Made by a program: the position numbers and the translations under genes. Below are positions 8,232-15,451 of a stretch of 64,000 nucleotides of DNA, in pieces. This DNA comes from Bradyrhizobium genosp. L (GTDB lineage Bacteria; Pseudomonadota; Alphaproteobacteria; Rhizobiales; Xanthobacteraceae), in assembly GCF_015624485.1 (NCBI RefSeq), contig NZ_CP061378.1, forward strand, positions 2,666,001 to 2,730,000, given 5' to 3'. A model generated the notes under the pieces. It was not told the DNA's origin. It saw only the letters and a list, made by a program, of their open reading frames with translations, and did not search any database. How positions within the stretch are numbered: position 1 is the stretch's first letter; every line of letters starts with the position of its first letter.

Positions 8232-10396
8232 AGCATAAGGCTTTGGCGATCGCGCGTATTGCTGCCAACCACAAGATCAAGCCTGTGAATTGGGATGCGG
8301 TTCGCCGTGGTCCTTGGGATAAGAAAAAGCCGCACAAGGCTGATGGCGGCGGCGTCGATGACTGGGTTTCCCCGCCCGTGGATGACTGGATTTCGCCTGA
8401 AAAGCCCGCAACGCCTGACAAGGGAGTCCTGAGTGCTGCTGCCCATGGGTTGGCGCAGGGTGCATCCTTCAACTTCTCCGATGAAATGATGGGTGCCCAT
8501 GCGGCGGGCCCATCGTGGGTGCCGGAAGTGGTTGGTCCATTACCGCTCCGCACTATGGTTGGTGCTGGGCGAACCGGTCTCGCATACCTGACGGGAAAAG
8601 ACCCGGACGCAATTGCTGCCTATGAAAAGGCCCGAGACGAAGAGAGGGCCGCGAACGAGGAGGCTCAGCAGCAACATCCCTACGCCTACACCGCCGCTGA
8701 GATCGCAGGGGGCGCTGCCATTCCGGTGGGGGCTGGAGCCACTGCCGCAACGCTGCCCGGGCGCATTCTAAGAGGCGCCCTGACGGGTGCTGGCGTTGGT
8801 GGGCTGTATGGCGCTGGTGCTGGTGATACGGCAACCGATCGCCTCACTGGCGCGGCTACGGGATCGTTAGCGGGCGCGGCCACCGGTGCTTTGGCTCCTC
8901 CGATTGTTGAGGGTGCCATTCAAGGCGTCAGCCATTTGGCGCAGCCGGCAATTAACACGGTCAGAGGACTATTCAACCCCGAAGGGGAGGCCAGCCGAAG
9001 GGTGGCGACTGCCCTTGAGCGGGACTTCCAGCATCAGGGACCTCAAGTTACACCCGAAGAGGCTGCAATCGCACAAGCCGCAGGTAGCCCTACTGCGGTA
9101 ATAGACGCTGGTGGAGAGACAACGCGGGCGCTTGCTCGTTCGGCGGCGAACACCTCTCCAGAGGCTCGCCAAGCCCTCTCAGGGCTGACACAAGCGCGAT
9201 TTGGCACGCAGAACCAGCGCGCCGCTGACTTTGTGCAGCGCTTGACCGGAGCGGCGGGGGATAATCCCGCTGATATCGAAGCAATCCAAGCGGCGGCACG
9301 GCGCGTTAACCGCCCCGCCTATGAGCGCGCATACCGAGAGGGCTCAGCGGTTTGGAATGACGACTTGGAGCAATTGTCGCAGGCTCCCGCGGTACAAGAC
9401 GCGATCCGTCAGGCCACCAGAACCGGAGCAAATAGAGCTGCTGCTGAAGGCTTTGAGCCGGTTCGGAATCCATTTCAGTTTAGTCCAGAGGGCCATATGT
9501 CCTTGCGGACCAATGCGGATGGCAGCCAAGCTCTTCCGTCGTTGCAATTCTGGGACCACGTCAAGCGCAACCTAGATGATCAATTCACCAAGCTTCAGCG
9601 AAGCGGTGAAAACTCTGCGGCTCGCGACGTAGGCGACCTGAGATCGCAGTTGCTCGGAGTCTTGGATCAAGAGGTCCCGTCCTTTGCGAATGCTCGAGCC
9701 GGTGCAGCGCGAGCATTCGGTGCCCAAGATGCAATGGAAGCGGGAGCGAACTTCGTTAATTCGCGCATGGAGAATGCCGACGCTAGACGGGCGCTCGGTA
9801 GAATGTCAGCGCCTGAGCGTCAGCTATTTCAGCGTGGATATGCTTCTGCACTCATCAACAAGATAGACGAGATGGGAGACCGTACCACCATTCTCAACAA
9901 GCTATCCAGTTCTCCGGCAGAGCGAGAGCGGATGGAAATCGCGCTCGGCCCGCAAAATTCCCGATCTGTCGAGGCCTTCCTTCGTGTGGAGGGCCTAATG
10001 GACAGAGCAAGGAATGCCGTGGTTGGAAACTCTACAACGGCGCGGCAGTTGGCGGAGTTGGGATTGGCCGGCGGTGCGTATGGCATTGCGAGCCATGGAG
10101 ACCTAACCGACCCCCGCGCCGTGGCTACTGGTATGCTCGTCTATGGACTGACGAGGGGGAACCACGCCATCAACGAGCGAGTTGCCCGTCGAGTTGGCGA
10201 GATGCTTGCCAGTAACAACCCTGACGTAGTTCAGCGTGGGATTCAGATGATCGCTCGTCACGCTCGTATTTTGAATGGGTTTCGAGCGATGGACAACGTT
10301 GGATCCCGCGCTGCTGGTCAGCAGTCGGCGAAGATCGCCCCCGCAGTGCAGGGACCAGTACCAAGTCGCGCCGACGACGAAAAGAAGAAGCCCTAA
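8228..10396 (+). CDS. Large DNA-ejection-type internal virion protein
   Basis: 722 residues; ATG overlaps the preceding stop by 4 bp. The N-terminal 60 residues are basic and carry KADGGGVDDW followed by a duplicated unit (VDDWVSPP, VDDWISPE). Residues about 155-250 are almost entirely Gly, Ala, Thr and Val (GALTGAGVGGLYGAGAG, GAATGSLAGAATGALAPP), a low-complexity potentially membrane-inserting stretch. The remainder is long amphipathic helix. This plan matches internal head proteins ejected into the cell envelope with the DNA. No catalytic motif was seen. It closes the virion operon. Confidence 0.6.
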   Translation: MKHKALAIARIAANHKIKPVNWDAVRRGPWDKKKPHKADGGGVDDWVSPPVDDWISPEKPATPDKGVLSAAAHGLAQGASFNFSDEMMGAHAAGPSWVPEVVGPLPLRTMVGAGRTGLAYLTGKDPDAIAAYEKARDEERAANEEAQQQHPYAYTAAEIAGGAAIPVGAGATAATLPGRILRGALTGAGVGGLYGAGAGDTATDRLTGAATGSLAGAATGALAPPIVEGAIQGVSHLAQPAINTVRGLFNPEGEASRRVATALERDFQHQGPQVTPEEAAIAQAAGSPTAVIDAGGETTRALARSAANTSPEARQALSGLTQARFGTQNQRAADFVQRLTGAAGDNPADIEAIQAAARRVNRPAYERAYREGSAVWNDDLEQLSQAPAVQDAIRQATRTGANRAAAEGFEPVRNPFQFSPEGHMSLRTNADGSQALPSLQFWDHVKRNLDDQFTKLQRSGENSAARDVGDLRSQLLGVLDQEVPSFANARAGAARAFGAQDAMEAGANFVNSRMENADARRALGRMSAPERQLFQRGYASALINKIDEMGDRTTILNKLSSSPAERERMEIALGPQNSRSVEAFLRVEGLMDRARNAVVGNSTTARQLAELGLAGGAYGIASHGDLTDPRAVATGMLVYGLTRGNHAINERVARRVGEMLASNNPDVVQRGIQMIARHARILNGFRAMDNVGSRAAGQQSAKIAPAVQGPVPSRADDEKKKP

Positions 10397-10521
10397 GGGA
10401 TATGGCACAAGTAGCCAAATCAGGGACAGGCCCGCGCTAATTAATAGTGCGATCATTCTGGCTTGCTGCACTCAGACGCTCATGATGGCGGCTTATGGCA
10501 CTCGGACTCTACGACTCGATT

Positions 10522-10683
10522 CTAATTCCAATGAATATGAGGTGGTGCCCGCAAACTAAGAGGAGGCCGTCCACAAGCGGACTCTTCTTCTATCTTTGCC
10601 TCTGGCGATAGATAGTAAACGACCACGGCAAAGTTAAGCAGCAGCAAAAAGCCTATTAAATCGATCCAGCCATATTTCGACAT
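10522..10683 (-). CDS. Possible 53-residue single-helix membrane protein
   Basis: A 53-residue frame on the minus strand inside the 10397-10789 gap. It reads MSKYGWIDLIGFLLLLNFAV and on to VVYYLSPEAKIEEES, a clean single membrane helix with a charged tail, followed by GRPPLSLRAPPHIHWN. A GAGGAT-like ribosome site lies about 10 bases upstream. Phage intergenic gaps often hold lone membrane-protein genes of this type on the opposite strand. It is short and has no recognised family, so it may be chance. The rest of this gap holds only the terminator at 10751. Confidence 0.35.
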   Translation of the reverse strand: MSKYGWIDLIGFLLLLNFAVVVYYLSPEAKIEEESACGRPPLSLRAPPHIHWN

Positions 10684-10750
10684 CGAAAGACATCCTCAGC
10701 AACCCTGAGTCGAGCCTACCCCGCAACCGCTAATAGAGCAATCCACCGAA

Positions 10751-10772
10751 GGCCGCCTCTGGCGGTCTTTTT
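10751..10772 (+). terminator. Intrinsic terminator before the lysis genes
   Basis: GGCCGCC-TCT-GGCGGTC forms a 7-bp stem (one G-U pair) followed by TTTTT. It separates the virion operon from the endolysin gene, whose AGGA ribosome site starts only a few bases later. Confidence 0.7.
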
Positions 10773-10789
10773 CGTTTCAGGACGGTTTC

Positions 10790-11455
10790 ATGGTCGATCT
10801 ATCCTCTCTGAAGACACAGAACGCGAAACGTTGGGCGGTCGCGAAGCCGACCCGAAACATGACCGCCGTCGCCAAGTCCCTGGTGGCGGCGAAGTCCCGG
10901 TATCAGGCTGTAGAGGCCAAGACCGCCGTCCCGTGGTGGTTTATTGCCGTGGTGCACGAGCGAGAGGCATCGCAGAACTGGTCGACACAGCTCGGGCAAG
11001 GTGATCCGCTCAACCGGGTATCGACGCACATTCCGACGGGGCGCGGGCCGTTCCCAACCTGGGAAGCTGGTGCCTATGACGCCCTCGTTAACACCTCTCC
11101 CTATGCCGCCCGCAACAAGGACTGGTCGTCCGGTGGTGCGCTGACGATGCTTGAGGAGTACAATGGCACAGGCTATGCCGCCCGAGGCAAGCCATCGCCT
11201 TACGTGTGGGCCGGCACCGATCAGTACGTCAGCGGCAAGTACGTCCGCGACGGGGTCTACGATCCGAACGCCGTCGATCAGCAGCCCGGCTGCGCAGCGA
11301 TGCTCCTCGCAATGAGGCAGCTAGATCCATCGGTTCGGTTTGCTGGCGAAGCAAACTTTCCAAGTCCAAAACCCCAGCCCCCAGTCGTCCCGCCAAGCCC
11401 TCCGAAAGAGGGCTTTTTTAATGCCCTGAAATCTCTCTTCGTGAAGAAAACCTGA
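10790..11455 (+). CDS. Phage endolysin, lysozyme-like
   Basis: 221 residues with no signal peptide. Residues about 47-185 contain the lysozyme-superfamily pattern VPWWFIAVVHEREASQNW (candidate catalytic Glu in HERE), LGQGDPLN, THIPTGRGPFPTWE, GALTMLEEYNGTGYA and SPYVWAGTDQY, seen in many prophage lysozyme-family proteins of Rhizobiales. It should cleave peptidoglycan at lysis. The C-terminus is a proline-rich linker (PKPQPPVVPPSPP) and a short basic amphipathic helix (FFNALKSLFVKK). The DNA encoding the linker contains a perfect terminator hairpin. Holin-like genes follow at once. Confidence 0.85.
   Translation: MVDLSSLKTQNAKRWAVAKPTRNMTAVAKSLVAAKSRYQAVEAKTAVPWWFIAVVHEREASQNWSTQLGQGDPLNRVSTHIPTGRGPFPTWEAGAYDALVNTSPYAARNKDWSSGGALTMLEEYNGTGYAARGKPSPYVWAGTDQYVSGKYVRDGVYDPNAVDQQPGCAAMLLAMRQLDPSVRFAGEANFPSPKPQPPVVPPSPPKEGFFNALKSLFVKKT
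11396..11419 (+). terminator. Terminator hairpin inside the endolysin coding region
   Basis: AGCCCTC-CGAAA-GAGGGCT followed by TTTTTT is a textbook intrinsic terminator lying 36 bases before the endolysin stop, in frame (it encodes SPPKEGFF). It would end most transcripts within the gene unless ribosomes mask it. Confidence 0.7.
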
Positions 11456-11469
11456 AAGGAAACTACATC

Positions 11470-11637
11470 ATGTTCGGACTAACATTCTTGGGCGATATCT
11501 GCGTGTTCATCGGTGGCATCGCCGCTGGCATCCTCTACGAAACCAAGATCAAGGCCTGGATCGTCGGCGCTGAAGCATTTGCCGCATCCCTCAAGGCCAA
11601 GGCCGCTGCCGTAGAAGCGGCTGTCAAGAAGACCTGA
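11470..11637 (+). CDS. Small membrane protein, holin-like
   Basis: 55 residues. One N-terminal membrane helix (MFGLTFLGDICVFIGGIAAG, then ILYE) is followed by a lysine/alanine-rich amphipathic helix (FAASLKAKAAAVEAAVKKT). A good AAAGGA ribosome site lies 7-12 bases before the ATG. Position between the endolysin and the other lysis genes suggests a pinholin or accessory lysis protein. No family recognised. Confidence 0.65.
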   Translation: MFGLTFLGDICVFIGGIAAGILYETKIKAWIVGAEAFAASLKAKAAAVEAAVKKT

Positions 11638-11639
11638 GC

Positions 11640-11900
11640 ATGCGCCAGTTCTTCGCTGATCTGTGGGCCAAGGTCAAATCCGATATCGCGAATGCATTTG
11701 CGATCATCGGGACTGGTCTTGGCTCGGTCATGGCCCACATCGACGACGTCGCCTCCATGCTCGGCGATCCGAGTCTAAGTCAGCAGCTATCGACTGTCTT
11801 TACAGATGCAAAATGGGTCGGACGCTGGCTTCTGTTCGTCGGGTTACTGACTGTGGCGGCTCGCTTCAAGAAGCTGGTCCAATCACCTCCGAAGGAGTGA
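11640..11900 (+). CDS. Small membrane protein of the lysis cassette
   Basis: 86 residues starting 2 bases after the previous stop. Residues 17-36 are weakly hydrophobic (ANAFAIIGTGLGSVMAHI) and 59-75 form a clear membrane helix (WVGRWLLFVGLLTVAARF) ending in KKLVQSPPKE. Likely part of the holin system; exact role unknown. Confidence 0.65.
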   Translation: MRQFFADLWAKVKSDIANAFAIIGTGLGSVMAHIDDVASMLGDPSLSQQLSTVFTDAKWVGRWLLFVGLLTVAARFKKLVQSPPKE

Positions 11901-11904
11901 CGCA

Positions 11905-12288
11905 ATGTGGCTCGCTATAATGCAGTTCATTGGTGGGCCTGTCGTCTCGGGCCTCATCAATGCCTACAACTCGTATCTGAAGGCAAAGACACAGGACGCA
12001 GCCATTGCAGCCGACCTGGCAGGCAAGGAAATCGCTGCACAGACCGTTGAAGCGCAGGCAATACAGCAACTAAAGATCGCTGAGATCGGCCATCCATATG
12101 AGCCCGAGAAACTGGCGTTTTACGTGACGCTGGTGTTCTACGCCAAGTGCATAGTCTGGGATACGATCCTTGGTCTCGGTACCACGCCAGCACTCCACGG
12201 CGATGTCAGCACATGGGCCGGCATGATCATGGGGTTCTACTTCGGAAAGCGGACGTTTGAGAACGTCGCCAGAATCATAAAGCGGTGA
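11905..12288 (+). CDS. Holin-like protein, three membrane segments (GTA_holin_3TM type)
   Basis: 127 residues. Hydrophobic segments lie near 2-20 (WLAIMQFIGGPVVSGLINAY), 73-94 (AFYVTLVFYAKCIVWDTILG) and 102-116 (TWAGMIMGFYFG), with an alanine/glutamine-rich helix between the first two. The plan of a short helix, a charged coiled region, then two closely spaced helices is that of the 3TM holins described for gene transfer agents and alphaproteobacterial prophages. It would make the membrane hole that releases the endolysin. Family call is moderate. Confidence 0.6.
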   Translation: MWLAIMQFIGGPVVSGLINAYNSYLKAKTQDAAIAADLAGKEIAAQTVEAQAIQQLKIAEIGHPYEPEKLAFYVTLVFYAKCIVWDTILGLGTTPALHGDVSTWAGMIMGFYFGKRTFENVARIIKR

Positions 12289-12296
12289 ACTCAATC

Positions 12297-12605
12297 ATGG
12301 AATGGCCGGAAATTGCTGCTCTCGGCACGTTAGGGGCCTTCAGCATCGCGTTCGCTACCTTCTGGATAAAGTTCGGTGGGCGCGTTGCTGCTGCCGAGTC
12401 TAACGCAAAATCTGCAAAAGACGATGCAAAGGAAGCCAATGACAAGGCGGCTCTGCTCTCGACATCATTCTCATTGTATCGGGAGCAGGTGGCGCGAGAC
12501 TACATCCATCGCGAGGTTATGCGGGAAGTCGAAGACCGGTTGACTGCTGCAATCGACCGCCTCGGCGATCGGCTGGACCGCTTCGTCGAAGCATCTAAGC
12601 GCTAG
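12297..12605 (+). CDS. Membrane-anchored coiled-coil protein, spanin-like
   Basis: 102 residues from ATG at 12297 (GGTGA 8 bases upstream; a GTG at 12285 overlapping the holin stop is an alternative). A single N-terminal helix (IAALGTLGAFSIAFATFWI) is followed by a long charged coiled coil (AAAESNAKSAKDDAKEAND, then REVEDRLTAAIDRLGDRLDR). The layout resembles an inner-membrane spanin. No outer partner is certain; the next gene is a candidate. Confidence 0.5.
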   Translation: MEWPEIAALGTLGAFSIAFATFWIKFGGRVAAAESNAKSAKDDAKEANDKAALLSTSFSLYREQVARDYIHREVMREVEDRLTAAIDRLGDRLDRFVEASKR

Positions 12606-12630
12606 TTATTCCATTACAATACGAGGTGTC

Positions 12631-12837
12631 ATGCTGCGAATTGCATTCGCTGGCGCGCTTTGCTGTGCGCTCCCTTCTGTCGTCATCGCCGAGCCAAATC
12701 TACCGGCAGGTATTACCTGCGAAACGATCAAGGCAAAGGTCGCTGAATTCGGCCGACTGCGGGCTCTTCTTTGGGCTCGTCGGCAGGGGTATCCAATCGC
12801 TCAAATCAATGAGGCGCGCAAATGCTTGGCAAAGTGA
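12631..12837 (+). CDS. Small exported protein of the lysis region
   Basis: 68 residues. Signal peptide MLRIAFAGALCCALPSVVIA, then PNLPAGITCETIKAKVAEFG and a basic helical part ending in INEARKCLAK. Two cysteines of the mature part could pair. Similar short exported proteins occur in rhizobial genomes and prophages. It overlaps the next gene by 16 bp in another frame. An outer spanin-type role is possible but unsupported by a lipobox. Confidence 0.55.
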   Translation: MLRIAFAGALCCALPSVVIAEPNLPAGITCETIKAKVAEFGRLRALLWARRQGYPIAQINEARKCLAK

Positions 12838-13169
12838 GTGTGTTGGTCGGCGTCGTCCTGTCGGTGGCGTTTGTTGGTGTTGCGATTGCTCACGATCACA
12901 ACAGGCCCGAACTAAACAATTGGTTCATGGGGCTACGAGCTGGTGGCTCCGGCGCTCCCTGCTGTGATGGCTCTGACGCGACGTCCCTCGAAGACCCTGA
13001 CTGGGATATGAAGGACGGCCATTATCGCGTTCGTCTTGACGGCGAGTGGATCGATGTCCCACCCGAAGCGGTTGTCACCGTTCCGAACCGATACGGCAGC
13101 GCACTCGTCTGGCCTTACTCGGGATATCAGAAGGGAATTCGCTGTTTCATGCCCGGGACCATGGGCTGA
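12822..13169 (+). CDS. Exported protein with conserved CCDG motif
   Basis: 115 residues. Signal peptide MLGKVSVLVGVVLSVAFVGV cleaved near AIA-HDH. The mature part has HDHNRPELNNWFMGL, SGAPCCDGSDA, DGHYRVRLDGEWIDVPPEAV and IRCFMPG, a pattern shared by many small periplasmic proteins of Bradyrhizobium and its relatives, where function is unknown. The three cysteines are probably structural. Presence inside the prophage lysis region suggests a cargo gene picked up from a host. Confidence 0.7.
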   Translation: MLGKVSVLVGVVLSVAFVGVAIAHDHNRPELNNWFMGLRAGGSGAPCCDGSDATSLEDPDWDMKDGHYRVRLDGEWIDVPPEAVVTVPNRYGSALVWPYSGYQKGIRCFMPGTMG

Positions 13170-13171
13170 AC

Positions 13172-14221
13172 ATGGCATTTTCCGATGCGCCGACCGATGA
13201 CCAGTGCCGCGACGCGTTTCTAGCCAAGGGACGGCATGACACGCTGACGTCTGCGGCTTATGCGCTCGGCATCTCGGTCCCCGCACTGAAACACAGGGCA
13301 AAATTATACACAGATCGGGGGCTGGCAGGAAAGGCCACGATAGAAGCCGACGAGATCGTCTTCCCCGATCTGCCGTCGAGCGAATTGGATGCCGGCGAGC
13401 TAATAGAGCAGGCTGCTGTCAGATTTGAACGCCACCTGGCTGCCCGCGACGCGCGCAGATGGATGGAGATTAAGGTCAAGAGCAACAAGCCGATCGGCGT
13501 TTGCTTCATGGGTGATCCGCACGTCGACAACAACGGATGCAATTGGCCATTGCTTCGACGCGACATTGGCATTCTTGAGCAGACTGAGGGGCTTTACGCC
13601 TGCAACATCGGAGACCTGACGGACAACTGGGTGGGGCGCCTCGTGCGGCTCTACGCCGATCAGGAAATGAGCAAAAAGCAAGCGTGGAAGCTCGCGAAGT
13701 ATCTACTCAAGGACTGCAACATCAAATGGCTGTGCCACATTCTCGGCAATCATGACGCATGGAACGACGGCCCGTACCTCATAAAGGCGAACGCCCGGCC
13801 GATGGTGCCAGTTGAGGATTGGCAGTCTCGGTTTCAAGTTGTGTTTCCCAATGGGTCTCGCGTGCGCGTCCACGCTGCTCACGACTTCCCGGGTTCATCT
13901 ATCTGGAACAAGATGCACGGTCCTCAGAAGGCGTCCATGCTTCTTGAAGAGGCGGATATCTACGCCTGTGGTCACAAGCACGAGTGGGCCATCAACACCA
14001 GCGAGAACGCCCAGCGGGGCTTCATCTATCACCTGATCAGAGCCAGAGGATACAAGTTTATTGATAGCTACGCCGACCAGCTCGGCTATCCGAGCCAGAA
14101 GTTCGGCGCCTCGATAACCGCGATTATTGACCCGCAAGGCGAAGGGGCAAAGCGCATTCGTTGCTTCCCGGACCTTGAAGAGGCGGCTGAGTTTCTGACT
14201 TGGAAGCGGTCCAAATCCTGA
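13172..14221 (+). CDS. Calcineurin-like metallophosphatase with N-terminal HTH-like part
   Basis: 349 residues from ATG at 13172. Residues 1-45 look like a helix-turn-helix (DDQCRDAFLAKGRHDTLTSA, ALGISVPALKHRA). From 113 on all metal-ligand motifs are present: GDPHVD (D115, H117), GDLTDN (D148), GNHD (N193-H194-D195), HAAHD and GHKHEW (H268, H270). It should hydrolyse a phosphodiester or phosphomonoester using two metal ions. Similar HTH-metallophosphatase proteins are known in phages, with unknown substrates. It lies between lysis and head genes, and the next gene starts inside its stop (TGATG). Confidence 0.8.
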   Translation: MAFSDAPTDDQCRDAFLAKGRHDTLTSAAYALGISVPALKHRAKLYTDRGLAGKATIEADEIVFPDLPSSELDAGELIEQAAVRFERHLAARDARRWMEIKVKSNKPIGVCFMGDPHVDNNGCNWPLLRRDIGILEQTEGLYACNIGDLTDNWVGRLVRLYADQEMSKKQAWKLAKYLLKDCNIKWLCHILGNHDAWNDGPYLIKANARPMVPVEDWQSRFQVVFPNGSRVRVHAAHDFPGSSIWNKMHGPQKASMLLEEADIYACGHKHEWAINTSENAQRGFIYHLIRARGYKFIDSYADQLGYPSQKFGASITAIIDPQGEGAKRIRCFPDLEEAAEFLTWKRSKS

Positions 14222-14655
14222 TGTACCGAATCCGAGAAGTCGATGCCTCGGATGATGAAATCTCGGAGATGATAGAACACCTGCACAGGGCAACGTCCGA
14301 TTTCCCAGCACTGGAGCAGTCGGATTACGACGAGGGGCATTGGTGGATCGGATATCTCGACAATGATCCGGTGTCCTACGCCGGTGTGATCCCGTCCTCA
14401 ATGTATCCTAGCTCGGGTTACTTCAAGCGTGTCGGCGTGCTGAGCGGACATCGAGGCAACGGACTCCAACTTCGCCATATGAAGGCAATCGAACGCAAAG
14501 CCAAGTCGCTTGGCTGGGCGATGATCGTGTCCGATACGACCGGCAACACGCCGTCCGCCAATAACTTCATTCGCGCTGGCTACCGGCTGTTCGATCCCAC
14601 TTATGTCTGGGCCTTCCAGCACACGCTGTATTGGAAGAAGGATTTGAATGCGTAG
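14221..14655 (+). CDS. GNAT-family N-acetyltransferase (second phage copy)
   Basis: 144 residues; ATG overlaps the metallophosphatase stop. Motif A is clear: VGVLSGHRGNGLQLRHMKAI (residues about 75-94, with the Q/RxxGxG/A-type loop), followed by the hallmark SANNFIRAGYRLFDP at about 116-130. Acetyl-CoA is the expected donor and the target is unknown. Unrelated at sequence level to the GNAT gene at 4669. Confidence 0.75.
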   Translation: MYRIREVDASDDEISEMIEHLHRATSDFPALEQSDYDEGHWWIGYLDNDPVSYAGVIPSSMYPSSGYFKRVGVLSGHRGNGLQLRHMKAIERKAKSLGWAMIVSDTTGNTPSANNFIRAGYRLFDPTYVWAFQHTLYWKKDLNA

Positions 14656-14851
14656 GCTGCTGCCGTGGGAGCGCGACGCGATCGTTCAAGCTATGGCGGA
14701 TGACGAGAAACGAGACTCCATTTGCGCCGAGTTTGGCGTCAGTCGATCTTATCCCAGCGTGCTGGCGCGACGGAGAGGCATCCCACCTCGTTCTCCGGGT
14801 AGGCCCAGCAAAAGGTTACAACTTGGGAAACCCGTAGTAGCTTCAGCCTGA
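14648..14851 (+). CDS. Small helix-turn-helix protein
   Basis: 67 residues overlapping the end of the GNAT gene by 8 bp. The core ERDAIVQAMADDEKRDSICA followed by EFGVSRSYPSVLARRRG has the shape of a homeodomain-like HTH, with a basic tail (PPRSPGRPSKRLQLG). It may be a small DNA-binding regulator or a terminase-small-subunit-like protein. Confidence 0.55.
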   Translation: MRRLLPWERDAIVQAMADDEKRDSICAEFGVSRSYPSVLARRRGIPPRSPGRPSKRLQLGKPVVASA

Positions 14852-14855
14852 ATTC

Positions 14856-15446
14856 TTGGATGGCGCGCTGCCGTCCCTTCGTCCTTGGTCGCGAGGCTCG
14901 CGAAACAGGGTCCTTGATCGGATACCTGTGGTCGGCCTGAACGCCAGAAAGCAAGAGACGCTGAAGCATGAGCGACTGCTCGCGCTCGTCTCCTATGACG
15001 CTGAGACCGGAGTTTTCACCTCCCGCACCAAGCGGGGGCCAGTGAAGGCTGGTGCGGTCGTTGGCGGCACATCTCATCGTGCGGGATATCGAGAAATTCG
15101 CGTCGACTATGAGCGCTTCTTGGCTCACCGACTTGCGTGGTTCTACGTGAATGGCGAGTGGCCAAACGGTGAAGTCGATCACATCGACGGAAATCGCGAC
15201 AACAATAAACTCTCCAATCTGCGTGTCGTCACTAGACAGCAGAATTGTTGGAATCGCGGACTCGGCAAGGGAAGAGTTCTCCGCAACATCACTTTCAAAA
15301 GTGGGAAGCCGCATGTGAGTTTTTCGCGCGGCTATCAACGCTTCTACTGCAAAGCGTTCCACACGCTCTGCAGCGCAATCCATGAACGCAACCGCATAGC
15401 CAGAGAGACCTACGGCGAATTCTCTCGCTCTTACGCCAAGGAGTAA
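14856..15446 (+). CDS. HNH homing endonuclease with AP2-like C-terminus
   Basis: Up to 196 residues. The conserved part begins near residue 37 (LKHERLLALVSYDAETGVFT). The HNH core is HRLAWFYVNGEWPNGEVDHI, DGNRDNNKLSNLRVVTRQQN at about 90-130, with the His-Asp and Asn residues of the family. The C-terminal part (KPHVSFSRGYQRFYCKAFHT) resembles an AP2 DNA-binding strand region. TTG at 14856 is the first start in frame; GTG near 14929 fits the family length better. Free-standing enzymes of this type spread by cutting alleles that lack them; here it sits exactly between the small HTH gene and the head module. Confidence 0.8.
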   Translation: MDGALPSLRPWSRGSRNRVLDRIPVVGLNARKQETLKHERLLALVSYDAETGVFTSRTKRGPVKAGAVVGGTSHRAGYREIRVDYERFLAHRLAWFYVNGEWPNGEVDHIDGNRDNNKLSNLRVVTRQQNCWNRGLGKGRVLRNITFKSGKPHVSFSRGYQRFYCKAFHTLCSAIHERNRIARETYGEFSRSYAKE

Positions 15447-15451
15447 CGAAG

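Noticed and set aside
10103..10471. Minus-strand frame with a hydrophobic N-terminus
   Set aside because: Most of it is antisense to the ejection-type protein, and the hydrophobic run arises partly from the reverse of its lysine-rich end. The separate 10522-10683 frame is the better candidate in this area.
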